From assembly GCA_963830455.1 (NCBI GenBank), contig CAWHMT010000002.1, forward strand, positions 186,001-250,000: DNA of 64,000 nt. The letters run 5' to 3'. Below the pieces are notes generated by a model, which did not search any database, was not told the origin of the DNA, and was given only the letters and a program-made list of their open reading frames with translations. The translations under genes were made by a program, and so were the position numbers. Shown here in pieces: positions 8,475 to 18,295 of the stretch; position 1 is the first letter of the stretch, and each line of letters opens with the position of its first letter. The DNA is from 20CM-2-65-7 sp963830455 (GTDB taxonomy: Bacteria; Gemmatimonadota; Gemmatimonadetes; Gemmatimonadales; GWC2-71-9).

Positions 8475-9113
8475 ATGGCGCTCGGGTTACCGACCGATCA
8501 ACGCGGCCAGATTCTGGCGCTGCTCATCCTCGTCGCCCTGACGGGTGGCTATTTCTTTTGGACCAAGTTCCATGCGCCGGATGTCGAGAAGATCTCGATC
8601 ATGAATGACGGCGCGGACAGCCTCGAGGCCATCGTGGCGGCCGCGAAGGCCGACCTGGCGAGTGGCAGCATCGAGGATCTGCGCCGCCGCGTGGAGGAAT
8701 ACCAGGGCTCGCTCGAGCTGATGCGGCGGCTGGTGCCGGAGCGCAACGAGGTTCCCACGCTGATCGATGACATCTCGACGAAGGCGAAGGTGCGGGGCGT
8801 GAGCATCGGCAGATTCCAGCCGCTCAGTCCCGAGCCCGGCTCGCCGTTCGACACCTACCGCTATCGGCTCGAGGTGTACGGGCACTATGACCAGCTGGGC
8901 GAGTATCTCGCCGACATCGCCTCCTTGCCGCGGATCGTGGTGCCGCAGGACGTCGCCCTCTCGCTGGCATCGCCGCAGGCGCAGAAGCTCCTCGCCGACA
9001 CGGCGGGCGCCCTGCTGCTGGCGGAGTTTTCGATCCGCACGTTCGTGAAGGCGGCCGCGCCGCCGCCGGGAACGCAGCCCGCGGCGCGGGGAGGCCAGCG
9101 TGCGCGTAGCTAG
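8475..9113 (+). CDS. pilO: Type IV pilus assembly protein PilO
   Basis: 212 residues from ATG 8475, with GAGG five nt upstream and only two bases after the pilN stop. One N-terminal membrane helix ('QILALLILVALTGGYFFW'), then a coiled coil ('EAIVAAAKADLASGSIEDLRRRVEEYQ') and the PilO periplasmic fold ('RNEVPTLIDDISTKAKVRGVSIGRFQP', 'YRLEVYGHYDQLGEYLADIASLPRIV'). The Pro/Ala-rich tail overlaps the next gene by 14 nt. Partners PilN in the inner-membrane platform and contacts PilP. Confidence 0.93.
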   Translation: MALGLPTDQRGQILALLILVALTGGYFFWTKFHAPDVEKISIMNDGADSLEAIVAAAKADLASGSIEDLRRRVEEYQGSLELMRRLVPERNEVPTLIDDISTKAKVRGVSIGRFQPLSPEPGSPFDTYRYRLEVYGHYDQLGEYLADIASLPRIVVPQDVALSLASPQAQKLLADTAGALLLAEFSIRTFVKAAAPPPGTQPAARGGQRARS

Positions 9114-9513
9114 CGCCGCCGCCCTGCTCGCGGCATTGGCGGCACCGCTCGCGGCCCAGCAGACCGACAGCGCGCCGCCGCCGCAGTCAGTCTCGCTGGT
9201 GCGCGAAGTGTTCGCGTACGAGGGCGGCGGGCGCGATCCGTTCATGTCGCTGCTCCGTTCGGGCGACGTCCGGCCGCTGCTGTCTGATTTGAAGCTGACC
9301 ACGATCGTGTACGACGGTCGATTCGCGGCGCGTAGCGTCGCGGTGCTCCGGGACATCACCAACCGGCGCATCTATCGGGTGAAAACGGGCGATATCATCG
9401 GGCGCCTGAAAGTCACGCAGATCCGGCCCCGGGAAATCGTATTCACCGTGCAGGAATTCGGCTTCGAGCGGCAAGAAACGCTGTCGCTCGCCAGGCAGGA
9501 GGAGACGCCATGA
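9100..9513 (+). CDS. pilP: PilP-like pilus assembly protein
   Basis: 137 residues from GTG 9100, with a signal-peptide-like start (VASAAALLAALAAPLAAQ). The core 'FAYEGGGRDPFMSLL...LSDLKLTTIVYDGRFAARSVAVLRDITNRRIYRVKTGDIIGRLKV' matches the PilP/GspC homology-region logic (R-DPF motif, then L.GI/T-like strand and G..IG). It has no obvious lipobox, unlike Neisseria and Pseudomonas PilP. Expected to bridge PilN/PilO to the PilQ secretin in the periplasm. Ends in an ATGA overlap with pilQ. Confidence 0.82.
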   Translation: MRVASAAALLAALAAPLAAQQTDSAPPPQSVSLVREVFAYEGGGRDPFMSLLRSGDVRPLLSDLKLTTIVYDGRFAARSVAVLRDITNRRIYRVKTGDIIGRLKVTQIRPREIVFTVQEFGFERQETLSLARQEETP

Positions 9514-11414
9514 TGGCTCTAGCTCACCTCGTCTTGTTCGCGGTCGTCGCTCCCCGGGCCCTTGCGGGGACGACGATTCGCGACGGCGAGGTGCGGGGTG
9601 TGAGCGTGGTCCCGGCGGCCGGCAAGGTCGAGATCGTCATCGACCTGCAGGGCGCCGTGCAGCTCAATGATTTCACGCTCGCCAGTCCCGCCCGGCTCGT
9701 GATCGATCTCCAGGGCGCGCGCCTCAGCGCGCCGGCCACGCTGTACGACGGCAAGAATCGCGGCGGCGTGCGCAACGTGCGCTACGCCCAGTTCAAGCCC
9801 GACGTCGTTCGGGTGGTGATCGATCTGGACGCGCTCAAGGACTACGAGGTCGAACGGGTCGGCGGGCAGGTGCGCGTCCGCATCGGCACCGAGCGCACCG
9901 CGTTCGCGGCGTGGTCGAGTAGCACTGTGGTGGCCGCCAGCGTTGCCTCGCGCCGCGTCGCGGAGCGGGCGTCAGGGGATGAGATCGCGCCCCCGGTGAC
10001 CGGCGGACCTGAGACGGCCGCTCGCGTGCGGACGCCGGCGCTCGGTCGCTCGCTGTCGATCGAAGAGTATCTGGCGATGCACCGCGCCGACGCCGCGCAG
10101 TCCCAGGCGCCGCGCATCACCGTGCAGTGGGACAACGCGTCGATCGAGGACGTCATCGCCGGGTTCGCGGCCTTCAGCGGCCGCACGATCATCCTGGGCA
10201 AGGGCATCACCGGCAACGTGACCGCCGAGGTCAAGAATCAACCGTGGGACCTCGCCTTGAACGCGGTGCTCGAGTCGCAGGGACTCTCGGTACAGACGCT
10301 GCCCGGCGGCATCCTCAACGTCGTGAGCAAGATCGAGCTGGCGCGCGCCGACTCGACCGTGCCGATCACCACCCGCCTGGTACGCATCAACTACGCCAAG
10401 GCGGCGGCACTCGTGCCGTCGGTCAAGTCTATCGTCACCCAGCGCGGCAGGGTCGTCGCCGACTCGACCAGCAACTCGCTCGTCATCACCGAAATCAGCT
10501 CACGCATCGACGACATCGTCGAATTCGTGAAGGGCCTCGACCTGCGCACGCCCCAGGTGTCGATCCAGGCGAAGATCATTTTCGTCGACCGCACCGACGT
10601 CGAAGAGCTGGGCGTGAAGTACGACCTCGGCACCACGAACCAGTTCTTCAACCAGCTGATTCAGCGGCCCGATCCGCGCACCGCGCAGCCGATCGACACC
10701 GACCTGGACGGCGTCCCCGACGCGCTCGTCCCCACGGAGAACTTCCCGGCCGACCAGAACATCGTCGCGCTGGGCGGCAACTCGCTGTCGGCGCTCGGCA
10801 ACGCGAGCCAGGAAGTGATCAACCCGGCGCTCGAGCTCATCTTCTCGACCGCGATCGGGAACTTCGACCTCACCACATTCGTGCAGGCGCTGCAGCGCGT
10901 GGAGCTGGCCGACATCCAGGCCGAGCCGACCATCACGACGCTGGACAATCGCGAGGCGCAGATCCTGGTGGGTGATCGCGTGCCGATCCGCATCATCGAC
11001 GTGAGCTCGGCCGGCGGAGCCGCGGCCAACCAGAACGTGCCGCGCGCCACCGTGTCGTTCGAGCAGACCGGTATCAACCTGCGGGTGACGCCGCACGTCA
11101 CGGCGAACCGCCAGATCCTGATGGAAGTGCACGCGGAGCGCTCCAACGTCCGGCCGGCGTCCGTGGACATCGGATTCACCTTCCAGACCCAGCAGGCGGA
11201 CAACCAGCTGCTCGTGAACGACGGCGAAACGGCCGTAATTGGCGGACTTACGGTGACTGAGGTCACGGTAACTAAGTCCGGAATCCCTTTCCTTGTAGAC
11301 CTACCGATTCTGGGCAAGCTGTTCGGGTTCACATCCCAGACGGAGAACCGGCGTGATCTGCTGATTCTGATCACGCCTCACATCATCGACGATCTCGCGC
11401 CCACGGGTCAGTAA
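9510..11414 (+). CDS. pilQ: Type IV pilus secretin PilQ
   Basis: 634 residues with a signal peptide. In order: an AMIN domain (about 25-115; 'VSVVPAAGKVEIVIDLQG', 'FTLASPARLVIDLQGARLS') for peptidoglycan anchoring; an STN domain (about 205-270; 'ITVQWDNASIEDVIAGFAAF'); a secretin N/NolW domain (about 275-350; 'RLVRINYAKAAALVPSVKSI'); and the C-terminal secretin barrel with 'AEPTITTLDNREAQILVGDRVPI', the VPFLVDLPILGKLF-like signature ('LVDLPILGKLFGFTSQT') and 'LLILITPHIIDD'. Forms the outer-membrane gate through which the pilus passes. Only one AMIN domain is seen. Confidence 0.96.
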   Translation: MMALAHLVLFAVVAPRALAGTTIRDGEVRGVSVVPAAGKVEIVIDLQGAVQLNDFTLASPARLVIDLQGARLSAPATLYDGKNRGGVRNVRYAQFKPDVVRVVIDLDALKDYEVERVGGQVRVRIGTERTAFAAWSSSTVVAASVASRRVAERASGDEIAPPVTGGPETAARVRTPALGRSLSIEEYLAMHRADAAQSQAPRITVQWDNASIEDVIAGFAAFSGRTIILGKGITGNVTAEVKNQPWDLALNAVLESQGLSVQTLPGGILNVVSKIELARADSTVPITTRLVRINYAKAAALVPSVKSIVTQRGRVVADSTSNSLVITEISSRIDDIVEFVKGLDLRTPQVSIQAKIIFVDRTDVEELGVKYDLGTTNQFFNQLIQRPDPRTAQPIDTDLDGVPDALVPTENFPADQNIVALGGNSLSALGNASQEVINPALELIFSTAIGNFDLTTFVQALQRVELADIQAEPTITTLDNREAQILVGDRVPIRIIDVSSAGGAAANQNVPRATVSFEQTGINLRVTPHVTANRQILMEVHAERSNVRPASVDIGFTFQTQQADNQLLVNDGETAVIGGLTVTEVTVTKSGIPFLVDLPILGKLFGFTSQTENRRDLLILITPHIIDDLAPTGQ

Positions 11415-11444
11415 GCGGGCCGATAGGCCGGGAGAGGTCTTGTT

Positions 11445-14037
11445 ATGCGGGTGATCACACGTGGTAGCGCACTGTGGGGGATTAGCGCGCTCGCGCTCGC
11501 CATCTGGGCGTGCGAGACGACGCGTAATCCGGGCGGCATCCAGCGCGACACGCAGGAACCCGCCATCACCCTGACGAACACCGCGGGCGACACGCAGAAC
11601 ATCGCCACCGGGCTCCAGTTCAACATCACGGCCGTCGACAATCTGGCGCTGAAAAGCGTGCAGCTCACGTTCACCGGCGGCCTGCTGGCCCAGGTGGACA
11701 CGAACTTCACCGGCCAGGTGCAGAACTATTCCGTGTCGCGGCTCCTCACCTTCGCGCCGAATTCGGGAGCCGGCGGCAGCATCCAGATCATCGGCCGCGC
11801 GACCGACGGCGCAGGCAACTGGGCCGAAGACACGATCTCCATCTTCCTCTCCAACGTGCAGGCGCTGCAGGTGCGGTTGGTGCTGCCCTCGCCCGGCACG
11901 CTGGCGTCCACCGGCAAAGGCATCGCCATCGACGTGATCGCCGTCCAGAACTCAGGGATAGCGAAGGTCGGCTTCCTGGTCGCGCCCCCGGCCAGCGTGA
12001 CCAACCCGACGACGCCGCCGAATGACTCCGTCCTCTATGCGACGCCGCTCCCCGATTCGGTGGAGTACGTGGATACGCTCATCGTCGTGCCGTCGACCGG
12101 CACGTTCAACGTCGTGGGCTTCGCCGAAGACTCGGCGGGCCGGCGCGGATTCTCGAACGTTGTCACGGTGACGATTCAGTCGGTCGCGACCGACGTCACT
12201 GCCCCGACCGTCGCGCATCGCGTCGGCGAGCGCGTCGAGGTAGACGACACGATCCACGTGCGCGCGCAGGATCCGAGCGCCATCTCGTGGATCGGGTTCC
12301 GCGTCGACACGGGCGCCGGCGGCCGTCATGATCTTCGACACGGTCAACGTCGCGGCGGGGAATCTCACCGACGTGACGCGGCACATGACGCTCGGTCTCC
12401 AGGGCCTGAATCCGCTGCCGCACTCGATCATCGTGCGCGGGTACGCCTGCGACGCCGCGGTCGCGCGCAACTGCTCTTTCACGAACAGCACGACGCTGAT
12501 TCCGAGCCCGCCGCGCCGGTCCAAGGGCATCCAGTCGTCGTACCAGCCGCCGCTGGCCCCGATGGCGCTCATCGATACCGTCATCGTCGTGGCGGGCGTG
12601 ACGCGCGCGCTGCCGTTCGGCGGCCGGATCGCGGATGCGATCTTCAACGGCAACGACAGCAGCCTGTACCTGACGAATCCGGTGCTGGGACGCGTCGAGA
12701 TCTTCCAGGTGGCCAACACTTCGTTCGTCGCGGCCGGGATCCCCACCGCGGGACCGCAGCCGTGGGGCATCGCGATGTTTCCGCGCGATACCCTGGGCGG
12801 CTACAAGGATTCGATCGTCGTCGCGAACTCGGGCGGCACCCAGTTATCCATCATCGACGTGCGCGCCGGCGTGCGGCGGCTGTCGTGGCGGCAGGACCTG
12901 CCCGACTACCTCATCGAGACGTATCGCGTGTTGACCTCACCCATTCGTGAGGAAATCCACGTCTTCGACGTGTCCGACCGGCCGCAGTACGTGGCGACGG
13001 TCTGTCGCGTGGGCGGCGCACCGCCGTTGTGCCACGCCGACTCGGTGTTTGCGATCTACTCGACCCTGCCCACGGCGAGCAGCTCGCCGCCGTTCGATAA
13101 CCGCGCGACGCTGCGGATGGAAAAGCTGATCGATACGCCCAACCCGGCGTTGTTGTTCAGCCACCTCTTCTGGGAGCTGGCCGGCGACAGCACGCTGTCC
13201 AGTGACAGCCGCGACACGCTGCGGATCGACATGCGGCGCGGTCGGCCCTACAACGTGCAGACGGTCCAGCTCACCGCCTGCGCGGGGGTGACGATCGACC
13301 TGGCGCGGTTCGCACTGGGGGATTCCACCTACGTGCGCAATTCGGGCAACTTCACCCACGCGATCATGGGCGAGGGCGGCAATATCACGACCGAGTTCGC
13401 GCGCGTGGTCGGGTATACCAGTAAAGCGCCGCTGCAGCACGGTCCGAGCACGGCACGGTTCTGCGCGACCAATGCGGCCACCGATTCCTCAGGTAACCCC
13501 ATCGTGAGTGACAGCGGCGAAAACCACCGCGACGTTGGTGTGACGCCGTACATCGACGTGAGCGACTTCATCAGCAACACCGGCGTGAACATCCATTCGG
13601 TCGCGATCAACTTCAACGGCGGGACGAACCTGGTCCGCGCCGACTCGATCTACTTCCTCGACGAAGGCCTGAAGCTCAAGGGCACCGCCCCGGCGCCGAT
13701 CGGTGCGTTCGGGATCGACATGAACTACAACCACAGGTTCATCGCCAACGATCCGGGCACGCCGGTGTTCGGTGGAACCGGTAACCCCAATGACCGCATT
13801 GCGTTCTCGGCGCGGCCTGACGGAAACATCGACATCTGGGATACTTTCTTCTACGGGCGTATTGGCGGGATCGTCGTGCGCGACCCCATCACTGGACCGT
13901 TGCGCGTCGCGCGCAATGCGGCGAATACGCGCCAATTGCTCTTCGGTGTCACCGCGGCGGGTGTGGTCATGGTCGAGCTGCCGGTGATTACGAATCCGTT
14001 CCCGGCGCGGCCGCCCTGGGGGCCGCCGCTCCGGTGA
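11445..14037 (+). CDS. Large secreted lipoprotein with Ig-like and propeller-like parts, apparent frameshift
   Basis: Two frames together make one ~860-residue protein. The first frame (11445 to about 12320) has a signal peptide ending in a lipobox-like 'LAIWAC' and then Ig-like repeats ('AITLTNTAGDTQNIATGLQFNITAVDNLALKSVQLTF', 'FNVVGFAEDSAGRRGFSNVVTV'). It runs to 'WIGFRVDT' and turns to Arg-rich nonsense. The second frame takes over smoothly at 'AAVMIFDTVNVAAGNLTD' and continues with propeller-like strands ('DAIFNGNDSSLYLTNPVLGRVEIF', 'GIAMFPRD', 'IVVANSGGTQLSIIDV') to 14037. The shift lies within about 12310-12327 in GC-only sequence and equals one extra base or two missing. Sequencing error or real lesion cannot be told apart here. 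Follows pilQ by 30 nt, so probably a pilus-linked surface protein. Function unknown. Confidence 0.7.
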
Positions 14038-14069
14038 CGCCGGCGCCTTCGGGCCCGGGTGGACGATAC

Positions 14070-14100
14070 GCGAGCCCGACTGAAGGTCGGGCTCGCCTGT
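14070..14100 (+). terminator. Terminator-like hairpin after the pilus operon
   Basis: GCGAGCCCGAC (14070-14080) pairs perfectly with GTCGGGCTCGC (14086-14096) around a 5-nt TGAAG loop. Only a weak T-rich tail (CTGTTAT) follows, so termination may be inefficient or intrinsic only in part. Confidence 0.75.
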
Positions 14101-14143
14101 TATGGGGCCTGACCCCCTGCACGTTAGGAGAGTCTAGGACACG

Positions 14144-15346
14144 ATGCCTTTTCGGTTCACGACGGCGGGCGAGTCGCACGGGCGCGGCCTGGTGGGAATC
14201 CTCGAAGGGATTCCTGCGGGCCTCCCTATCGCCGCCGGCGACGTGGACGTGGAGCTGAAGCGGCGCATGGGCGGCTACGGCCGCGGCGCCCGCATGAAGA
14301 TCGAATCCGACCGCATCGAGTGGCTGTCCGGCGTGCGCGCCGGCGAAACGCTCGGCTCCCCCATCGCCATGCTCATCTGGAATCGCGACTGGGAGCACTG
14401 GCAGGACGTCATGGCGCCGGAAGCCGATGCCACGCCCGATCCCCTGGGACGCAGGCGCCAGGTGACGAGACCGCGCCCGGGCCACGCCGATCTCGCCGGA
14501 TCGCTCAAGTACGATCGCCAGGACGCACGCGACATCCTCGAGCGCGCCAGCGCGCGCGAGACGGTCGCCCGCGTCGCGTGCGGTGCGGTCTGCAAGAAAC
14601 TGCTGCGGGAATTCAGTGTCGAAATCGGCTCGTATGTCGCGGAACTCGGTGGTGTCGTGGCGAGGACGCCGGCGCTGCTGCCGTCGCCGCTGAATGCAGC
14701 AGCCGATCAAAGTCCCGTCCGGTGTTTGGACAAGGAAGCCGAAGCAGAGATCATTCGCCGCATCGATCAGGCGAAGGCAGCCGGCGACACCCTTGGCGGT
14801 ATCGTCGAGGTCGTCGCCCTCGGTGTGCCCGTGGGGCTCGGCTCGCACGTCTCCTGGGATACCAAGCTCGACGGACGCCTCGCACAGGCACTGATGTCCA
14901 TCCCCGCCGTCAAAGGTGTGGAGCTGGGCCTCGGCTTCGAGGCCGCGCGCCGCAAAGGCTCCGAAGTGCACGACGAGATCATGCCGGGGTTCGCGCGCGC
15001 CACCAATCGCGCGGGCGGCACCGAAGGCGGGATGACAACGGGCGAGCCGCTCGTCGCCCGGGTCGCGATGAAGCCGATCTCCACGCTGATGTCGCCGCTC
15101 AAGACTGTGGACCTGAAGACCGGCGGGCCCTCGCAGGCGCAATCCGAGCGCTCCGACGTCACCGCCGTACCCGCCATGGGCGTGATCGCCGAGGCGATGG
15201 TGGCGATCGTGCTCACGGAGGCCCTGCTCGAGAAATTCGGCGGCGACGCGCTCAGCGAAACGAAGCGCAACTACGACGGCTACATCGCGCAGGTACGCGC
15301 GCGCACGCCCAAAGGGGCGGCGGGGGCAGCGGGGGCGGCGTCATGA
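14144..15346 (+). CDS. aroC: Chorismate synthase
   Basis: 400 residues. Converts EPSP to chorismate, the last step of the shikimate pathway, using reduced FMN. The N-terminal signature 'FRFTTAGESHGRGLVGILEGIPAGLPI' is present, as are 'RMGGYGRGARMKIE' and 'RPRPGHADLAGSLKY' and 'RASARETVARVACGA' and 'NRAGGTEGGMTTGEPLVARVAMKPIST'. A purine-rich AGGAG stands 13 nt before the ATG. The gene ends in an ATGA overlap with aroK, so two shikimate-pathway enzymes are co-translated. The tail is Ala/Gly-rich (GAAGAAGAAS), coded by a GCGGGGGCAGCGGGGGCGGCG tract. Confidence 0.97.
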   Translation: MPFRFTTAGESHGRGLVGILEGIPAGLPIAAGDVDVELKRRMGGYGRGARMKIESDRIEWLSGVRAGETLGSPIAMLIWNRDWEHWQDVMAPEADATPDPLGRRRQVTRPRPGHADLAGSLKYDRQDARDILERASARETVARVACGAVCKKLLREFSVEIGSYVAELGGVVARTPALLPSPLNAAADQSPVRCLDKEAEAEIIRRIDQAKAAGDTLGGIVEVVALGVPVGLGSHVSWDTKLDGRLAQALMSIPAVKGVELGLGFEAARRKGSEVHDEIMPGFARATNRAGGTEGGMTTGEPLVARVAMKPISTLMSPLKTVDLKTGGPSQAQSERSDVTAVPAMGVIAEAMVAIVLTEALLEKFGGDALSETKRNYDGYIAQVRARTPKGAAGAAGAAS

Positions 15347-15861
15347 AAAAGCACCTTGTACTCGTGGGTCTCCCAGGTGCCGGGAAAAGCACCGTCGGAC
15401 GCATGGTGGCCGAGCGGCTGCACGCCGACTTCGTCGACATCGACAGCATTCTGCTCCGCAAGGAAGGCAAACCGATCACGATGATCTTCGCCGAGAAGGG
15501 CGAGCAGGCGTTTCGCGAGATGGAGCGCAAGGAAGTCGAAGCGGCGCTCGCGAACCCGCCCGCCGTCGTTGTGCCGGGCGGCGGCTGGGCCGCGCAGCCA
15601 GGCCAGCTCGACGGCGCACGACCGCACGCGTACTTCGTGTATCTGAAGGCGCGCGCCGAAGTGACGGCGGGTCGCGCCGAAGCGTCGGGAACTCGACCCG
15701 TTATGATGGGTGGAGATCCTGTAGCGGAGATGCGCGCGCTGTACAACCAGCGCGATCCATACTACGCGAAGGCGAACGCCACGGTGCTGACCGAGGCGAA
15801 GCCTGCGGAAAAAGTGGCAGATGAGATCGTCCGACTTGCGCAAATGAACGCGGGTTGGTAA
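15343..15861 (+). CDS. aroK: Shikimate kinase
   Basis: 172 residues. Phosphorylates shikimate at O3 using ATP. Walker A 'GLPGAGKST' at the N-terminus; 'DFVDIDSILLRKEGKPI' carries the shikimate-binding Asp; 'GEQAFREMERKEVEAAL' the conserved F-R-E-E-like motif; 'VVPGGGWAAQPGQ' the Gly-rich substrate loop; and 'ASGTRPVM' the lid Arg region. Start codon shared in the ATGA overlap with aroC. The GGGW in place of the more usual GGG.V is mildly unusual. Confidence 0.93.
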   Translation: MKKHLVLVGLPGAGKSTVGRMVAERLHADFVDIDSILLRKEGKPITMIFAEKGEQAFREMERKEVEAALANPPAVVVPGGGWAAQPGQLDGARPHAYFVYLKARAEVTAGRAEASGTRPVMMGGDPVAEMRALYNQRDPYYAKANATVLTEAKPAEKVADEIVRLAQMNAGW

Positions 15862-15896
15862 AGAGATGGACCCTTACGTTGACCTGAGGTTGAGCG

Positions 15897-18287
15897 GTGC
15901 CCGATAAAGAAGAGGAAGTGAAGCCCAAAAAGAAGAGAGCGCCCCGCAAAAAGAAGGACGCGGAGGCAACTCTCCCGACGCCGGATACGGATGAAACCGA
16001 CGCCGCTCCTGTAAAGGGCGGCGTACTCGTCATTGTCGAGTCCCCAACCAAAGCGAAGACGATCGGCAAGTATCTCGGCAAGGGCTACACCGTCAAGGCG
16101 ACGGTGGGACACCTGCGCGACCTGCCCAAGCGCGAGCTGGGGGTGGACGTCGACAACAACTTCACGCCCAAGTACGTCACGATCAAGGAAAAGGCGAAGA
16201 CGCTCGCCGAGATCAAGAAGGCGGCCAAGGCCGCCGACCGCGTGCTGCTCGCCACCGATCCTGATCGAGAAGGCGAGGCGATTGCCTGGCATGTGGCGTC
16301 GCAGCTGAATGGCAACGGCAACGTGCGGCGCGTGCTGTTCCACGAGATCACGAAAGACGCCGTGGCCGAAGCCCTGGCCCACCCCCTCGATATCGACCAG
16401 CGCAAGGTGGACGCGCAGCAGGCGCGGCGCGTGCTGGACCGCCTGGTGGGCTACAAGGCCTCGCCGGTGCTGTGGAAAAGCATCAAAACCGGCCTGTCGG
16501 CGGGACGCGTGCAGACGGTGGCCCTGCGGCTGATCATCGAGCGCGAAGAAGAGATCCGGAAGTTCGTTCCCCAGGAGTACTGGACCGTCGCGGCCGACCT
16601 CGAGAAGGACGGCCAGCCGTTCCAGGCACGCCTCCAAAAACTCGCGGGCCACAAGCCCGAGATCAAAAACGAGACGGATGCCCGCGCGATCGTCGCCGAG
16701 GTCGAGAAGCTGCCGTTCGTCGTCACCGCGGTGGAGCGCGGGGAGCGGCGGCGCAAAGCGCCCGCGCCCTTCACCACCAGCACGATGCAACAGGAAGCGG
16801 CGAAACAGCTGGGCTTTTCCGCGGGCCGCACCATGCGCGCCGCGCAAAAGCTCTACGAGGGTGTGGAGCTGGGCGAGCAAGGCTCGGTGGGTCTCATCAC
16901 CTACATGCGCACCGACTCGGTCCGCGTATCGGACGCGGCGATCAAGCAGGCACGTGACTACATCCACGCGCAGTTCGACAAGCGCTATCTGCCCGACGAG
17001 CCGAACGTCCATAAGGGGGGCCGCGGCTCCAAGGTGCAGGACGCCCACGAAGCGATTCGCCCCACCGAAGTCGGCTACACGCCTGAAAACCTGAAAAAAT
17101 ATCTCGAGCGCGACCTCTTCAAGCTCTACCAGCTGATCTGGCGGCGCTTCCTCGCCTCGCAGATGACACCGGCCGTGTACGAGGCGACCAAAGTCGACTT
17201 CGACCTGGCCGGCGGCCGATTCCTGTTCCGCGCCACGGGCTCACGCCAGCTGTTCGACGGCTATCACGCCCTGTACCGCGAGGCCCACGAGGCCGAGGAC
17301 GCCAAGACCCTGGACAGTCTCGCGGAGATCCCGCTGCTGAAGGAAGGCGATCGCGTCACGCTCAAGCAGGTCGTCCCGAGCCAGCATTTCACCGAGCCGC
17401 CGCCGCGCTACAGCGAAGCCAGCCTCGTGAAGGAGCTGGAGCGCCTCGGGATCGGGCGGCCGTCCACCTACGCCGCGATCATATCGACGCTGCGCGCGCG
17501 CTGGTATGCCACCGCTAAAGACAGGCGCTTCCAGCCAACGCCGCAGGGCGAAATCGTCTGGAAGGTGCTGAAGCGTTCGTTCCCCGAGGTGTTCGAGGTC
17601 GGGTTCACCGCGAACATGGAGAACGAGCTCGACAAGGTCGAAGAGGGCGATCTCGCCTGGCAGACGGTGCTAGGCGATTTCTGGAAGCCATTCAACCTGG
17701 CGCTGGAAGCCGTGGATGTGAACAAGATCATCCACGAGGTTCACGATCTCACGGGGCTCGATACGGAGAAGTGCCCCAAATGCGGGAGCCCGCTCGAAGT
17801 GAAGAGCGGCCGTTTCGGGCCGTACATCGCGTGCGTGCGCTACGCGACGAAAGAGTGCGACTACTCGCGCTCCATCAAGAAAGACAGGGTGCCCGACCGG
17901 CCGTCGGACGAGATCTGCAAGGAGTGCGGCGCCCCGATGGTGATCAAGACTGGGCGCTTCGGCGAGTTCCTGGCGTGCACCACGTACCCCAAGTGCAAGT
18001 ACACGCAGCCCGTACCGCTCGGCATCAAGTGCCCCAAGTGCGGCACCGGCGATCTCGCCGAGCGGCGCACCAAGCGGGGGCGGACGTTCTACGGTTGCCT
18101 GCGCTACCCGGATTGCGATTATTCCACCTGGAACAAGCCGGTGATCGTCCCCTGCCCAAGCTGCGGATTCGTGGGGATGGAAGAGATCAAGTCGAAGACC
18201 ACGGGAGAAACGACACGCAAGTGCCTGAAGTGCGGACACCAGGTCATCGAGGCGGAAACCACCGAGCCGGAGGAAGTGGCGTCGTAA
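15897..18287 (+). CDS. topA: DNA topoisomerase I (type IA)
   Basis: 796 residues from a GTG start, relaxing negative supercoils. A Lys/Glu-rich N-terminal extension (about residues 1-40, KPKKKRAPRKKK) precedes the TOPRIM domain ('LVIVESPTKAKTIGKYLG', 'LLATDPDREGEAIAWH'). The catalytic Tyr is in 'GLITYMRTDSVRVS' (about residue 336). At the C-terminus are four Cys4 zinc ribbons (CPKCGSPLE..., CKECGAPMV..., CPKCGTGDL..., CPSCGFVGM...CLKCG). Just upstream of trmFO, xerC, hslV and hslU, the same order as in Bacillus and relatives. Confidence 0.97.
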   Translation: MPDKEEEVKPKKKRAPRKKKDAEATLPTPDTDETDAAPVKGGVLVIVESPTKAKTIGKYLGKGYTVKATVGHLRDLPKRELGVDVDNNFTPKYVTIKEKAKTLAEIKKAAKAADRVLLATDPDREGEAIAWHVASQLNGNGNVRRVLFHEITKDAVAEALAHPLDIDQRKVDAQQARRVLDRLVGYKASPVLWKSIKTGLSAGRVQTVALRLIIEREEEIRKFVPQEYWTVAADLEKDGQPFQARLQKLAGHKPEIKNETDARAIVAEVEKLPFVVTAVERGERRRKAPAPFTTSTMQQEAAKQLGFSAGRTMRAAQKLYEGVELGEQGSVGLITYMRTDSVRVSDAAIKQARDYIHAQFDKRYLPDEPNVHKGGRGSKVQDAHEAIRPTEVGYTPENLKKYLERDLFKLYQLIWRRFLASQMTPAVYEATKVDFDLAGGRFLFRATGSRQLFDGYHALYREAHEAEDAKTLDSLAEIPLLKEGDRVTLKQVVPSQHFTEPPPRYSEASLVKELERLGIGRPSTYAAIISTLRARWYATAKDRRFQPTPQGEIVWKVLKRSFPEVFEVGFTANMENELDKVEEGDLAWQTVLGDFWKPFNLALEAVDVNKIIHEVHDLTGLDTEKCPKCGSPLEVKSGRFGPYIACVRYATKECDYSRSIKKDRVPDRPSDEICKECGAPMVIKTGRFGEFLACTTYPKCKYTQPVPLGIKCPKCGTGDLAERRTKRGRTFYGCLRYPDCDYSTWNKPVIVPCPSCGFVGMEEIKSKTTGETTRKCLKCGHQVIEAETTEPEEVAS

Positions 18288-18295
18288 CAGCCGCT

